From the NCBI RefSeq assembly GCF_001561915.1, contig NZ_LSKU01000001.1, positions 2,581,555 through 2,627,699 on the forward strand: a stretch of 46,145 nucleotides of DNA, written 5' to 3'. The position numbers and the translations under genes are program-made. Positions 25,646-34,384 of this stretch are shown one piece after another (position 1 is the first letter of the stretch; every line of letters starts with the position of its first letter). The notes under the pieces are model-generated. The model saw only the letters and a list, made by a program, of their open reading frames with translations. It ran no database searches and had not been told where the DNA came from. This stretch comes from Tepidibacillus decaturensis. Lineage in GTDB: Bacteria > Bacillota > Bacilli > Tepidibacillales > Tepidibacillaceae.

Positions 25646-26515
25646 TTACTTTGTATTCATTTTCTGATAGATTCGCTCAATATGTAGCGTAAGATAACTT
25701 ACTTCTGCTTCTGGTATCTGTGCCTTTAATTCATTCTGCATGATTTTAACGAGTTGCCAACTAAGATTATAGCATATGGGATATTCTTTCCGCAATAAGG
25801 TAGTTAATGGATGATCTTGGTCAAGAAATTGGTTTCTTTCTGTCCTCTCAATCGCAAAACGAAGATGAGTGATTAATCTTGCATAATCTATGGAATCTCG
25901 ATCAATTTTAATTTCCAATTCGTTTTCTATCACTTGTATCAATTTACCAATAAGGGAAGAAAATTGGTTCATTTTGGAAACGCTTTGCTTTGTTTTTGCA
26001 CTGTGCAAATGGAGGGTAATAAACCCGATCTCATCATCAGGAATTTCCATTTTTAAAAGTTTACTTAACATGTTCACTCCATCTTGAGCCAAAGCATATT
26101 CCTCAGGATAAAGGCTACGAACTTCATGTAAAAATGGATTTTGGATTTGTATCCCTTGTTTTAAACGTTTAATCGCAAACGAAATATGATCAATAAAAGA
26201 GACAAGAAATTGTTCAGTAAGCTTAACTTCTAATCGGTCCTCTATATATTGAATATAATCGTTAATGGCATGGATAATCTCTTCTTCTGTTTCGGTAAAA
26301 ATCCGTAACATCGTTTCTCGATTGTTATCGGAAGAGAGAACAAATATTTTTTCTATTGATGAGTCGTAGGGAATCCATTCTCCCTTTTTTCTATTAAAAC
26401 CAATCCCTTTACCTAGGAGGACAACCTCTTTCTGAGATTCATCTACTGCTAAAACCGTATTATTATTTAATGTTCGTTTAACCAGATAACTTTTTCCTTC
26501 ATTCATGAGATTCAT
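25646..26515 (-). CDS. glcT: BglG-family transcription antiterminator GlcT
   Basis: 289-residue RNA-binding regulator. Residues about 8-62 form the CAT RNA-binding domain (VKRTLNNNTVLAVDESQKE, LGKGIGFNRKKGEWI). Two PTS regulation domains follow at about 70-172 and 178-286, with paired histidines (SFIDHISFAIKRL, ITLHLHS, LITHLRFAIER, YLTLHIERI) for phosphorylation by HPr and EII-Glc. When glucose is present it antiterminates ptsG. It lies immediately upstream of the RAT and ptsG. The ATG at 26515 follows ACAAGG; a second ATG lies three codons in. Confidence 0.93.
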   Translation of the reverse strand: MNLMNEGKSYLVKRTLNNNTVLAVDESQKEVVLLGKGIGFNRKKGEWIPYDSSIEKIFVLSSDNNRETMLRIFTETEEEIIHAINDYIQYIEDRLEVKLTEQFLVSFIDHISFAIKRLKQGIQIQNPFLHEVRSLYPEEYALAQDGVNMLSKLLKMEIPDDEIGFITLHLHSAKTKQSVSKMNQFSSLIGKLIQVIENELEIKIDRDSIDYARLITHLRFAIERTERNQFLDQDHPLTTLLRKEYPICYNLSWQLVKIMQNELKAQIPEAEVSYLTLHIERIYQKMNTK

Positions 26516-26551
26516 CCTTGTCTTCGTGCTATATAATAAATATACATGATA

Positions 26552-26565
26552 TGAAAACGTTTTAC
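26552..26565. promoter_or_regulatory. Possible CcpA cre site upstream of glcT
   Basis: TGAAAACGTTTTAC matches the cre consensus TGWAANCGNTNWCA at 12 of 14 positions, with mismatches only in the last two bases. It lies about 40 bases before the glcT start. A match this loose can occur by chance, so the call is weak. Confidence 0.35.
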
Positions 26566-26572
26566 CAGAAAG

Positions 26573-26603
26573 AAAAAGCTATCCTCATCATTTATCGGAT
26601 AGC
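26573..26603 (-). terminator. Terminator after the FTR1 gene
   Basis: GCTATCC (26597-26603) pairs with GGATAGC (26578-26584) on the minus strand, a 7-bp stem followed by TTTTTCTTT. It lies 18 bases after the ftr1 stop codon and separates it from glcT. Confidence 0.75.
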
Positions 26604-26620
26604 AATGTTCCATATAGCAA

Positions 26621-27556
26621 TTAAACTGCAGTTGGATGGTTTGCTTTGAACGAGTTATTCTCCGTGTTTGCCTCGTTTGCTTTGTTTTCCTCTTTACGTT
26701 GGTTCGTGTATCGAACCCAAAAGATCACTACGATAAAATATCCTAAATACGCTAATAACTCTTCAATCGATGGGTGGTGGGAATAACCAAACATGGCTTT
26801 CATAAAGATTCCTACTTGGCCACTGATTAGTGGTTGTTTTCCTGTGTCTCTAATATACTGTGCGGCATCGATTGGATGTTCAGGCATGAAGCCAATAATA
26901 TTATATACTTCAGGCATTGCACTACCCAAGATTCCTAAATCTTGCATCATGCCAATACCTTGGACTAACAATCCAGCAGCAATCATCATAATCAATATAC
27001 CAGTAATTTTGAAAAAGGTTTTTAATGGGAAACGGACAAGTCCTTTAAACATTAAATAAGCAATGACCGCAGAAAGAATTAAACCAAACAAGGCGCCTTT
27101 ACTTTCAATGGCTCTAGTAATATCTCCCCCTGTTATAGCTGCAAAGAAGAAGACTGTTTCTACTCCCTCACGGAGAACAACTAAATAAGCATGTGTCACC
27201 ATGCCAATGACACTACCAGTTGTGACGATTTGCGAAAGTTTATCTTGTGTCTTAGTATGCACGTCTCTATTGTTTTCATTCATCCAAAAAATCATTTGCG
27301 TTAAAAGAACGCTTGAGACTAACATAATTCCTAACTTCATATAATTTTGACTTCCCATTGATGTAAATCCAGTCAAAACTACCTGAAAGATTAATGCCAT
27401 TAATAAGCTTGAAATAACTGCGCCAAATGCACCAGTCCAAACCCATTTATTATATTTTGCTCGGTCCATTTTTTTTAAATAAGTAATGATGATCCCTATA
27501 ATGAGAAAAGCTTCTAACCCTTCCCTAAAGGTGATTAAAAATGCCTGAAAATCCAT
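26621..27556 (-). CDS. FTR1-family iron permease
   Basis: 311-residue membrane protein of the FTR1/EfeU family, which imports ferric iron. Two REXXE iron-binding motifs are visible: REGLE at residues 11-15 in the first helix and REGVE at 129-133. About seven membrane helices can be counted. The tail (residues 285-311) is hydrophilic. The protein lacks the extra N-terminal extracellular domain of long bacterial FTR1 forms; a separately encoded secreted protein at 29235-29996 may replace it. No EfeO or EfeB gene is nearby. A consensus promoter overlapped by Fur boxes (27652-27709) lies just upstream, so iron-repressed expression is expected. Confidence 0.88.
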   Translation of the reverse strand: MDFQAFLITFREGLEAFLIIGIIITYLKKMDRAKYNKWVWTGAFGAVISSLLMALIFQVVLTGFTSMGSQNYMKLGIMLVSSVLLTQMIFWMNENNRDVHTKTQDKLSQIVTTGSVIGMVTHAYLVVLREGVETVFFFAAITGGDITRAIESKGALFGLILSAVIAYLMFKGLVRFPLKTFFKITGILIMMIAAGLLVQGIGMMQDLGILGSAMPEVYNIIGFMPEHPIDAAQYIRDTGKQPLISGQVGIFMKAMFGYSHHPSIEELLAYLGYFIVVIFWVRYTNQRKEENKANEANTENNSFKANHPTAV

Positions 27557-27651
27557 TCTCCTTTTCCCCCTTAAGACAATCTAATAGATTCGTTCCCATC
27601 ATAAGTATATGGCTATTTTCACTATTATGATATTGTTATCTTTATTATTAC

Positions 27652-27709
27652 GATAATGATAATCATTATCATTTGTAAATATTTTATTGCAAATCATTCT
27701 CATTGTCAA
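27652..27709 (-). promoter_or_regulatory. Fur-controlled promoter of the FTR1 gene
   Basis: TTGACA (27704-27709) and TAAAAT (27681-27686) are spaced by 17 bases on the minus strand. Just downstream, 27652-27670 is GATAATGATAATCATTATC, a perfect 19-base Fur box. The promoter spacer itself contains TGACAATGAGAATGATT, a second, weaker Fur-like repeat. Fur with iron would block this promoter twice. Confidence 0.9.
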
Positions 27710-29238
27710 TGCTTTAATTTTTCATATAACTCTGGCAATGCTTCATATAAGACGATCTGATAGTAAGTAGGATAAAGAAATGAATCTGCTTCGGTTTGAA
27801 AAACAGGTTTTAAATAAGGTGCGTACTTTCCCTTCTGTTCTCCGAAACCATCTAAAACAGCATTCGTCACCAAAATACGCCGATTCTCCCCATAAATAAG
27901 GATTTGATTTTCAAAATCTGCTGGATTCCTTAAACGAATGGTTTGAAAATCAGGATATAAATATTGAATCACCCTTTGCTCTTCCCAGGTAAAAATCGTT
28001 GTTTGTTCAGGATGATAGGATTGGTTGATTTGATTCGCCAGTTGTACCATCGGCGGTTTTTCAACTGCATACTGTTCTACTAATGGAATCGATGTAATCA
28101 TCGTAACGAAAGCTAATCCTAAAAATATCGGTTTAGAAAACCGACCTATTTTCCCTAGACTCCATACAAAACCTATCAATATGAATGGGATCAAGATTGC
28201 AACATGCCGCGGTTTATCTAAGTTTTGTCCAATAAAAGCCCAAAGAATATAAGGGATTGTACTAAGTAAATAGAGTAGGCAACGGTAGGATTTCATCGAT
28301 TGAAAGTGAAAGTATTTTGGAAAAAGCCGAATCTTTTTACTTACTTTTAAAAAGTGATAAACGATCCATAGCAATCCTCCAAATAGAAAAAAGGAAATAA
28401 TCCAACTTTTCCCCCCAAGGCTTACCCAAATCAGTTTGATAAAGCTTTCAACTCGATCTAGATAACGTGGGCTAGTTAATACAGTTCCTCCCCAATCGGT
28501 AAAATGTCCTGAAGTAAAAGCAATTCCTAACCTCAAGTAAGGAAGAAGTCCCCCTTCTGTATAAGCCACTGGAAAAAACCATAATGCTAATCCGAAAAAA
28601 AGTGATAAGGCCATCAATACAGTATGCCTTAATAAAGTTCTCCATTTGATCCTTTGTTGAAGATCAAAGCTAGACATGAGAAGTGGTAGCAAAAGGACTG
28701 CGACAAAAGGAAAATAAGAGATTCTTACGCCCATGGCTAATCCATAAACAAATGAAGCGATGATTCCTGTACGCAGATACTCGGATTGAGTTAAGGATTG
28801 ATTGAAGGTACGGGAGATAATCCACAATACGACCCAAATCATCATCATCCCCAAACTATCTGACATCGGTTGTTCAGCCATTAGCCATAGCAGTGGATTA
28901 ACGGCAGAAAGGATTGTAGTAAAAAGAGCGATCTTTTTCCCTAGCCAATTCTTTATCGTGAAATAGATAAGAGGTATCATGATGATTCCAGCGATAGCAC
29001 TTACCAGACTTAGTGAAATAATGGGTTCACTCACCAACTTGTTCATCCATTTTGTAGGTAAAAGGTATAAAGGGTACCCTGGAAAATGAGGCTGCATGTT
29101 GTAGATATCATATCTAACAACACCTAACGCAAAATCGACCGTATCCCAACTATCAGGATAGCGGCCGATATAAAGCAAACGGGGGATTGCAATAACACCC
29201 AAAGCAAAAAAGATCAACCATTTTTCCCCTTTTATCAT
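27706..29238 (-). CDS. GT39/PMT-like integral membrane glycosyltransferase
   Basis: 510-residue protein with about ten to twelve membrane helices. The first external loop contains the acidic YPDSWDTVDFALGV, comparable to the Asp-containing loop of GT-C enzymes such as PMT and ArnT. Such enzymes use polyprenyl-phosphate sugars to glycosylate surface acceptors. The C-terminal 90 residues form an extracytoplasmic domain. Its start overlaps the stop of the secreted iron-regulated protein gene (29235) by four bases, so the two are translationally coupled and under one Fur-controlled promoter. The donor sugar could be made by the GT2 enzyme at 30072. The family is clear; donor and acceptor are unknown. 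Confidence 0.75.
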   Translation of the reverse strand: MIKGEKWLIFFALGVIAIPRLLYIGRYPDSWDTVDFALGVVRYDIYNMQPHFPGYPLYLLPTKWMNKLVSEPIISLSLVSAIAGIIMIPLIYFTIKNWLGKKIALFTTILSAVNPLLWLMAEQPMSDSLGMMMIWVVLWIISRTFNQSLTQSEYLRTGIIASFVYGLAMGVRISYFPFVAVLLLPLLMSSFDLQQRIKWRTLLRHTVLMALSLFFGLALWFFPVAYTEGGLLPYLRLGIAFTSGHFTDWGGTVLTSPRYLDRVESFIKLIWVSLGGKSWIISFFLFGGLLWIVYHFLKVSKKIRLFPKYFHFQSMKSYRCLLYLLSTIPYILWAFIGQNLDKPRHVAILIPFILIGFVWSLGKIGRFSKPIFLGLAFVTMITSIPLVEQYAVEKPPMVQLANQINQSYHPEQTTIFTWEEQRVIQYLYPDFQTIRLRNPADFENQILIYGENRRILVTNAVLDGFGEQKGKYAPYLKPVFQTEADSFLYPTYYQIVLYEALPELYEKLKH

Positions 29239-29996
29239 TTAGTTCGTTTTTTCCCTTTCCTTGTAAAAAGGAGTAGAGCTCCTACAATCACGAATAAAAT
29301 AATTAACAATGGAACCCAGTTAGCCCATGTTGTCGTGCCACCCTTTACCTCAATATCTGTTTGTCCAGTTCCCTTTGTATGTCCTTGATATCCTGCTTCT
29401 GTTTGGAAAAAATCCTTAATCTCATTTAAAATCAGATCCCGATTGGAATCAAACTTTGCCCGATCTGATGAAACTTTTCCTACTCCAAATAATCCAGGAT
29501 TACCAAGGGAAGCTAAGGCTTCATCAAAAGCATTACGTATCTTTTGGTCTAATTCTGGATCTGCTTTTATAACTTCTGGGGATAAGGCTTCATAGTTAGC
29601 AAACGCTTTAGCTAATAATACCTTTGCTTGAGCATAATCATCAAATATTTCCCCCATATTGGTAAATCGTCTTTCAATGTTACGAACGATCACAACCTTC
29701 ATCTCATAAATCACTAGATTTGCATCCTTGTCATCAATTCCTTTTTGAATCCGATCCACCTGCTCTTGGCCAAACTCTTTTACCATTTCTGGTTTAATTT
29801 CATTCAATTTGTTTTGAACTGCTGCAAAATCCTTCGGCTCTTTACTCAATGCTGCTAACATATCTGTATAAGCTGATGCAATTGCATCTTCATTAGGACT
29901 ACCATAAGAATAGGCATTGACATTTGTAGGAATGAATGTTGCTACTAGCATGAGCATCATGAGTAAAGAAGCAACCATGTTACTAGTTTTCATCAT
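29235..29996 (-). CDS. Secreted, C-terminally membrane-anchored protein, Fur-regulated, probably iron-related
   Basis: 253-residue protein. Residues 1-28 form a signal peptide ending near VNA. Residues 29-222 are an external, mostly helical domain rich in charged residues. Residues about 224-244 form a membrane helix, followed by RKGKKRTK, so the topology is type I. A central stretch VVIVRNIERRF, then DPELDQKIRNAFDEALASLG, resembles in style the external helical domain that long FTR1 iron permeases carry at their amino end. I cannot assign a named family. A Fur box promoter (30036-30065) sits just upstream and the FTR1 permease lies two genes downstream, so an iron-capturing partner for FTR1 is a reasonable inference. 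Confidence 0.6.
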   Translation of the reverse strand: MMKTSNMVASLLMMLMLVATFIPTNVNAYSYGSPNEDAIASAYTDMLAALSKEPKDFAAVQNKLNEIKPEMVKEFGQEQVDRIQKGIDDKDANLVIYEMKVVIVRNIERRFTNMGEIFDDYAQAKVLLAKAFANYEALSPEVIKADPELDQKIRNAFDEALASLGNPGLFGVGKVSSDRAKFDSNRDLILNEIKDFFQTEAGYQGHTKGTGQTDIEVKGGTTTWANWVPLLIILFVIVGALLLFTRKGKKRTK

Positions 29997-30035
29997 TTTT
30001 AACCCCCACTCGAAATGATAAAATCTTCCTTTTCT

Positions 30036-30065
30036 ATTTTAATTGATAATGATTATTATCGTCAA
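30036..30065 (-). promoter_or_regulatory. Fur-controlled promoter of the 29235/27706 gene pair
   Basis: TTGACG (30060-30065) and TAAAAT (30036-30041) are spaced by 18 bases on the minus strand. The spacer is ATAATAATCATTATCAAT, a near-consensus Fur box (about 13 of 15 in the 7-1-7 model). The -10 lies about 40 bases before the start codon at 29996. Confidence 0.82.
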
Positions 30066-30071
30066 AGAAAT

Positions 30072-30818
30072 TTAACTATTTTTTGACCATTGATGCGCAT
30101 CCTTGATAATTTTTACTTTTTGTACAGGTCTACTCATTTCTTTGAAAATAGCTGGAATCACTTTCGTCAAATAAGCTTTAAATTTAATGAATGACTTTCC
30201 TTTTTGTCTTACTTGATATTGAATTGGAATTTCTTTAAGCCTAAAACCCTTTCGAACCAAATTCAAAGTTAGGACTTGAGCATAGTTGTAATCATGAATG
30301 ATTTCCGCATGCTCCATTGCTTGCTTGGAAAAAGCTCTCATCCCTGATTGGCCATCATAAATCCATTTTCTTAATAATAAGGACTGTAAAAAGGTAAAGG
30401 TGTAATTACCTAAACGTCGATGTAGCTTCATGCCCTTAATTTGTCCTAAAAAGCGTGAACCTATGATATAATCTGCCTCCCCTTTAAAAAGAGGTTCTAA
30501 AAGATCAGGGATCTGTTCAGGGGGATATTCATTATCTGAATCAATATAAACGCCGATATCAGCCCCTAAACAGAGAGCTTTTTCTAGCCCTTTTCTTACT
30601 GCTGCTCCTAATCCTTGATTGCTTGAGAACGAAAAAATATAATCAGCACCAGCCCTTTTTGCAACAGAGACGGTTTGGTCTTCTGACCCATCATCAATCA
30701 CTAGTACTTTCACATCTATTCTTGAATCAAAATTTCGAGGAATTCTAGCAATAACTTCGCCAATTGTTTCTTCTTCATTATGTGCCGGTAGAAATACGAT
30801 TACTCTCTGCTTCTTCAT
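30072..30818 (-). CDS. GT2-family glycosyltransferase, polyprenyl-phosphate sugar synthase type
   Basis: 248-residue soluble glycosyltransferase of the dolichyl-phosphate-mannose synthase type. The nucleotide-sugar site VFLPAHNEEETIGEVIARIP, VIDDGSEDQT and the metal-binding IDSDNEYPPEQIP are all present, and the acceptor region DGQSGMRAFS follows. These enzymes move a sugar from a nucleotide donor to undecaprenyl phosphate on the cytoplasmic face. It lacks the C-terminal membrane helices of GtrB-type proteins, and the UPF0104 protein at 32286 could provide translocation. It overlaps the end of the phosphatase-like gene by 41 bases and closes a four-gene coupled operon. Confidence 0.85.
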   Translation of the reverse strand: MKKQRVIVFLPAHNEEETIGEVIARIPRNFDSRIDVKVLVIDDGSEDQTVSVAKRAGADYIFSFSSNQGLGAAVRKGLEKALCLGADIGVYIDSDNEYPPEQIPDLLEPLFKGEADYIIGSRFLGQIKGMKLHRRLGNYTFTFLQSLLLRKWIYDGQSGMRAFSKQAMEHAEIIHDYNYAQVLTLNLVRKGFRLKEIPIQYQVRQKGKSFIKFKAYLTKVIPAIFKEMSRPVQKVKIIKDAHQWSKNS

Positions 30819-32289
30819 TTATGTTCCCCTTTAACTCTTTGATTGCTTCCATTAGAACAGGACCTCTGCTATGTTCTGGGAATGGCGCACCTAATAAATA
30901 GGCGATGGTCGGAGCAACAGAGATTAAAGAATGTCGCTTATCCACTTGTTTCCCTTTTGCAATATTTGGCCCATGCATAAAGAATGGAACAAATCGTTCC
31001 CCTTCATCTAAATGGCCATGACCACCAATCCCATCTGATTGTCCATGGTCAGCAGCAATAATGATCGTAGTATCTTCCATCATGCCTTTATCTTCTAGCC
31101 AATGAACAAACTCTTCAATTAAATGGTCTGCTTCCTCAATTTTTTGCTTATATTCTTCATACAAAGAACCTCGACTATGCCCAGTTTGATCGGTACTAAT
31201 CAGTTGAACTGCTAATAAATCAGGATTTTGCTCGCTCATTATTTTTTTTGCCCGTTCAATAATATTTCGATCTGCTACATCGTTATTCATGACTGCTGTC
31301 ACACTTTCTACATCATCTGCCATTGCATCGATTAAATGAGCAATTCCTAGTAACCTGCCTTTTTTCCCAACCTTTCTGAGAGAATCAAAGACGCTCTCTA
31401 CTTTAATTCCTAATTTCCATACCATATTCGATTTAATTCCATGCTCTTTTGGGTAAGTCCCTGTAAAGATAGAAGAAAAACAGACAACGGTTCTTGCAGG
31501 GTACACGGTTTCCATTTGTGTATATTCTGTTCCATTTAGTCGCAATTGATCGAGAAAAGGAGTATTGGCTTCAGCAAAACGATCTTTTCTTGCCCCATCT
31601 ACAATTATCATGATCACTTTCTTGGTTAAAGCTTGACTTGATTCTGTGAAAAATTGTTTGGTATATCCTTCCCTTTCCTTTGGTTTCCAATCAAACAAAT
31701 AATGGTGTAAGAGCCAGCTAAATAAGAATACAAAACCACCAAAACCTAATAATCTAATCCAATCTAACTCGCCAATGGTATAACCCTGTTGCAATAAGGA
31801 ATATTGGCGATCCCACAAGAATAACAACAATAAAAACTTCGGGATCTGTTCTTGAGCATTACCACTGGTAGAATCGCTATTTTTTAAAACTAACTTCCAA
31901 AAGCGTGTAAAATTTAACCAAGATGTACCGATTCGTAAATGGTAATAAAAAGTTCCCCAAAAAAAGATAGTAAAGAAAAAATAGAGTCCTAAAGCAAATA
32001 AAGAAAGGCCTATATTTAGCTGATTCCATAAAATGAGCGAAACAACAAAGGGAATCCATAAATAATTCCTTAGCATCAATGGGTAGTCATAAACATAGTA
32101 AATTACAAGTAGAGGCAAAATGGTTAACATGCTCAAAGCCATAGTGGACCAGAACGAACTAGTAGACCAATCGGGAATATGAAAGAGCAAAAAAGTCCCT
32201 ACTACAAAAATAGGAGTAAAAGGTTTTCCCTCATTTAATAAATTCCATCCCCTTGCCGCAATAATCTCAAACCAGGATGCTTTTTTCAT
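30778..32289 (-). CDS. Membrane-bound alkaline-phosphatase-superfamily phosphodiesterase
   Basis: 503-residue protein. Residues 1-190 contain about five membrane helices. Residues about 220-480 form an alkaline-phosphatase-superfamily domain of the nucleotide pyrophosphatase/phosphodiesterase type. IIVDGARKDRF provides a metal-binding Asp, YPARTVVCFSSIFTG the nucleophilic Thr, STDQTGHSRG a metal site, and AADHGQSDGIGGHGH the last metal ligands. Substrates could be a lipid-linked phosphate or phosphodiester at the membrane surface. A longer start at 32325 is possible, but the ATG at 32289 overlaps the upstream stop as ATGA and begins MKKASW, so I prefer it. It is coupled to the UPF0104 gene before it and the GT2 gene after it. 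Confidence 0.8.
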   Translation of the reverse strand: MKKASWFEIIAARGWNLLNEGKPFTPIFVVGTFLLFHIPDWSTSSFWSTMALSMLTILPLLVIYYVYDYPLMLRNYLWIPFVVSLILWNQLNIGLSLFALGLYFFFTIFFWGTFYYHLRIGTSWLNFTRFWKLVLKNSDSTSGNAQEQIPKFLLLLFLWDRQYSLLQQGYTIGELDWIRLLGFGGFVFLFSWLLHHYLFDWKPKEREGYTKQFFTESSQALTKKVIMIIVDGARKDRFAEANTPFLDQLRLNGTEYTQMETVYPARTVVCFSSIFTGTYPKEHGIKSNMVWKLGIKVESVFDSLRKVGKKGRLLGIAHLIDAMADDVESVTAVMNNDVADRNIIERAKKIMSEQNPDLLAVQLISTDQTGHSRGSLYEEYKQKIEEADHLIEEFVHWLEDKGMMEDTTIIIAADHGQSDGIGGHGHLDEGERFVPFFMHGPNIAKGKQVDKRHSLISVAPTIAYLLGAPFPEHSRGPVLMEAIKELKGNINEEAESNRISTGT

Positions 32290-33224
32290 TCTGCATTTGC
32301 CCCTTTCTCGTTGATTTTTAGCCACTTCTTTAATTCGCTGATCCGAATCGGGTATTTAAATAAGACGTAAAGACCAACTAAATAAGAAAAAAAGAACTTA
32401 AATCCATGACTAACCAAAGCAATACTATAGGCTTCCTCCCATGATAAACCCACTCTTGAAAGAGCAAAGCTCATCATACTTTCATAATTGCCGATTCCAC
32501 CTGGTGTAAAATGAAAGACCTGAGTAGAGATTGTTAAACTGTTAACCCAAATTGCATCAAGAAAAGATAGAGAAAGCCCCGAGGCCATCGTTACGCCAAA
32601 CACAACGATCGTTTCAAAAAGCCAACTTAGCGTAATAAACAAAATGAGATAGATTCCTTTTGTTCCTGAAAAAGCCTGTTGAATCATCTGCCAATGTTTT
32701 CGCAAAATGTCTGAATTCATTCTTTTTGATAACCAATAAAAGAGAAGGAGTCCTAAGCTTAAACCGGTAAGCACAATCAGAAATAGGCCTATAGAAAGAT
32801 CGAAACCAATAAATAATGCACCAACATTTGCTATTAGACCCAAGATAAGCATATCTAGTAATCTCATTACCACGACTGAATGAAGAGTTTCATCAAACTG
32901 AACCTTTTTCTCTTTTATTAGCAATCCTACTCTTACTGCATCGCCTACTTTAAGTGGCAACAAATGATTGATAAAGAGACTATAGAATAAGGCATAAAGA
33001 TAAACAGATAGAGGAATGGATTGATTCAAATACCATTTCCATGCCAATGCCCGAAGAACAAAAGCCAGTCCATAAACAACAAACATGGCGATTAACCAAG
33101 TTGGATTGGTTATTAGTTGCTTACTAACCCTTCCAATAAGATCGACATCGAAATAACGCAATGTTAAAAAGGTAAAAAAGATTAAAAAGATAAAGCCTAT
33201 GAGTCGAAAAAGTGTTCTTTTCAT
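32286..33224 (-). CDS. UPF0104 / LPG-synthase-TM-like flippase family protein
   Basis: 312-residue membrane protein with about eight helices, matching the membrane part shared by MprF and AglD-type proteins. LLPLKVGDAVRVGLL and FTPGGIGNYESMMSFAL are the two signature loops of the family. In MprF this domain moves a lipid across the membrane; stand-alone members commonly accompany glycosyltransferases and are thought to translocate lipid-linked sugars. The ATG at 33224 overlaps the SDR stop as ATGA. A longer start at 33251 lacks a better ribosome site. The context supports a role in moving a polyprenyl-phosphate sugar for the GT39 enzyme. Confidence 0.8.
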   Translation of the reverse strand: MKRTLFRLIGFIFLIFFTFLTLRYFDVDLIGRVSKQLITNPTWLIAMFVVYGLAFVLRALAWKWYLNQSIPLSVYLYALFYSLFINHLLPLKVGDAVRVGLLIKEKKVQFDETLHSVVVMRLLDMLILGLIANVGALFIGFDLSIGLFLIVLTGLSLGLLLFYWLSKRMNSDILRKHWQMIQQAFSGTKGIYLILFITLSWLFETIVVFGVTMASGLSLSFLDAIWVNSLTISTQVFHFTPGGIGNYESMMSFALSRVGLSWEEAYSIALVSHGFKFFFSYLVGLYVLFKYPIRISELKKWLKINEKGANAE

Positions 33225-34171
33225 AAAATCTCTTGATGTTCCTTTGCCCAAGTAATGGTACGTGACAATCCCTCTACAATCGATGTAGTTGGTTGATAAC
33301 CTAGCTGTTCCTTTGCCTTGCTAATATCTGCCCAAGTCATTTTTACATCCCCTGTACGCCATGGTTTTTTCACGATTCTCATCTGTGGAAAATGCTTTTT
33401 AAATTCTTGTAATAGTTTGTTCATTGAGACTGGTTGGCCAAAACCAAGATTATAAACTTCATTGGTTGCTGGTCTTTCTATTGCTTTTGTGATTCCGGCG
33501 ATAATGTCATCAATATAGGTATAATCTCGGGCAGAATCAAGAGCAAATACCTCAATCTCCTCTCCCTGTAACAGTTTCTTGATAAATTTAGATATCGCCA
33601 TGTCTGGTCGACCAAAAGGTCCATAAACTGTAAAAAAACGTAAGATCGTTAGTTGAAAACCATAAAGTTGTTGATAGACATTACAAAAAGCTTCACCACT
33701 TACTTTACTTGCTGCATAAGGGGAAATTACTTTGCCATTAGCCATTCCTTCAGATAAAGGTGTTCCCTCTTGATCACCGTAGACCGAAGAAGAGGAGGCA
33801 AAAATCACCTGTTTTACCCCTGTTTCACCAGCCCATTTTAAAAGATTTATAGTCGCTTTAATATTTGAATCTATGTATATTCCTGGATGTTCTATGGAAT
33901 AAGCCACACCTGGCATCGCAGCCAGATGAACCACTACATCAAATGCATTCTGCTTAAAAAGCTCCTTAACAAAATTCTCATCTATTAAATTCTCTTGGTA
34001 AAAATCTACCTTACCCATTCGTATGACACGTTCTAGCAGTTTTAATTTTCTCTCTTGAGAATAGTAAGAATTTAGCTCATCAACAATGATGATATGGTGA
34101 TCTTTTTGTAATAGTTGAATCGCTAAATGATGGCCGATAAAACCAGCGCCACCTGTTACTAAAATTTTCAA
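33221..34171 (-). CDS. NAD-dependent sugar-nucleotide epimerase (UDP-glucuronate 4-epimerase-like SDR)
   Basis: 316-residue extended SDR. GGAGFIGHH at residues 7-15 binds NAD. The catalytic Ser and YAASK (Tyr/Lys pair) follow at SSSVYGDQEGTPLSE and ISPYAASKVSGE. FFTVYGPFGRPDMAI, RDYTYIDDIIAGI and NLGFGQPVSM are typical of UDP-glucuronate and UDP-glucose epimerases. With UDP-glucose dehydrogenase encoded at 35629, a UDP-glucose to UDP-glucuronate to UDP-galacturonate route is plausible. The start is TTG at 34171 after AGAGGTGAGATGGG. It begins the overlapping SDR-UPF0104-phosphatase-GT2 operon, but a strong terminator sits only 38 bases upstream and no clear promoter of its own is visible. Confidence 0.82.
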   Translation of the reverse strand: MKILVTGGAGFIGHHLAIQLLQKDHHIIIVDELNSYYSQERKLKLLERVIRMGKVDFYQENLIDENFVKELFKQNAFDVVVHLAAMPGVAYSIEHPGIYIDSNIKATINLLKWAGETGVKQVIFASSSSVYGDQEGTPLSEGMANGKVISPYAASKVSGEAFCNVYQQLYGFQLTILRFFTVYGPFGRPDMAISKFIKKLLQGEEIEVFALDSARDYTYIDDIIAGITKAIERPATNEVYNLGFGQPVSMNKLLQEFKKHFPQMRIVKKPWRTGDVKMTWADISKAKEQLGYQPTTSIVEGLSRTITWAKEHQEIL

Positions 34172-34209
34172 CCCATCTCACCTCTAAAATAAACGTTTGT
34201 TCACATCAA

Positions 34210-34236
34210 TGAAAAAGCCGCAAAAAGCGGCTTTTT
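34210..34236. terminator. Strong bidirectional hairpin after the lipoprotein gene
   Basis: A perfect 11-bp inverted repeat GAAAAAGCCGC / GCGGCTTTTTC with a five-base loop; the stem arms supply Ts on both strands. It follows the Fur-regulated lipoprotein gene and precedes the SDR operon by 38 bases. It should insulate the two or permit limited read-through. Confidence 0.85.
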
Positions 34237-34245
34237 CAAAAAAGA

Positions 34246-34335
34246 GAAGAAAGTATAACTTTCTTCCACTTCTCCTTAATCTTTATTCATAGAAGGGCAC
34301 GGATAACGGAGCGCGATGGAATATACAAACCTTTT
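34246..34335 (-). repeat. Dispersed repeat, short inverted copy (A)
   Basis: Read on the minus strand, about 60 bases from AAAAGGTTTGTATATTCCAT through CGCGCTCCGT and CCGTGCCCTTCTATGAATAA to AAGATTAAGGAGA match the copy at 40545 with only two or three differences. After a gap, both copies share the hairpin GAAGAAAGTTATACTTTCTT (34246-34266 here). Copy A lacks about 120 internal bases present in copy B. It lies in the untranslated gap downstream of the lipoprotein gene. Confidence 0.85.
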
Positions 34336-34384
34336 CTTATTTTTGAGTCATTCAAAGTATATCCTTGTTACAACATTCTAATCA

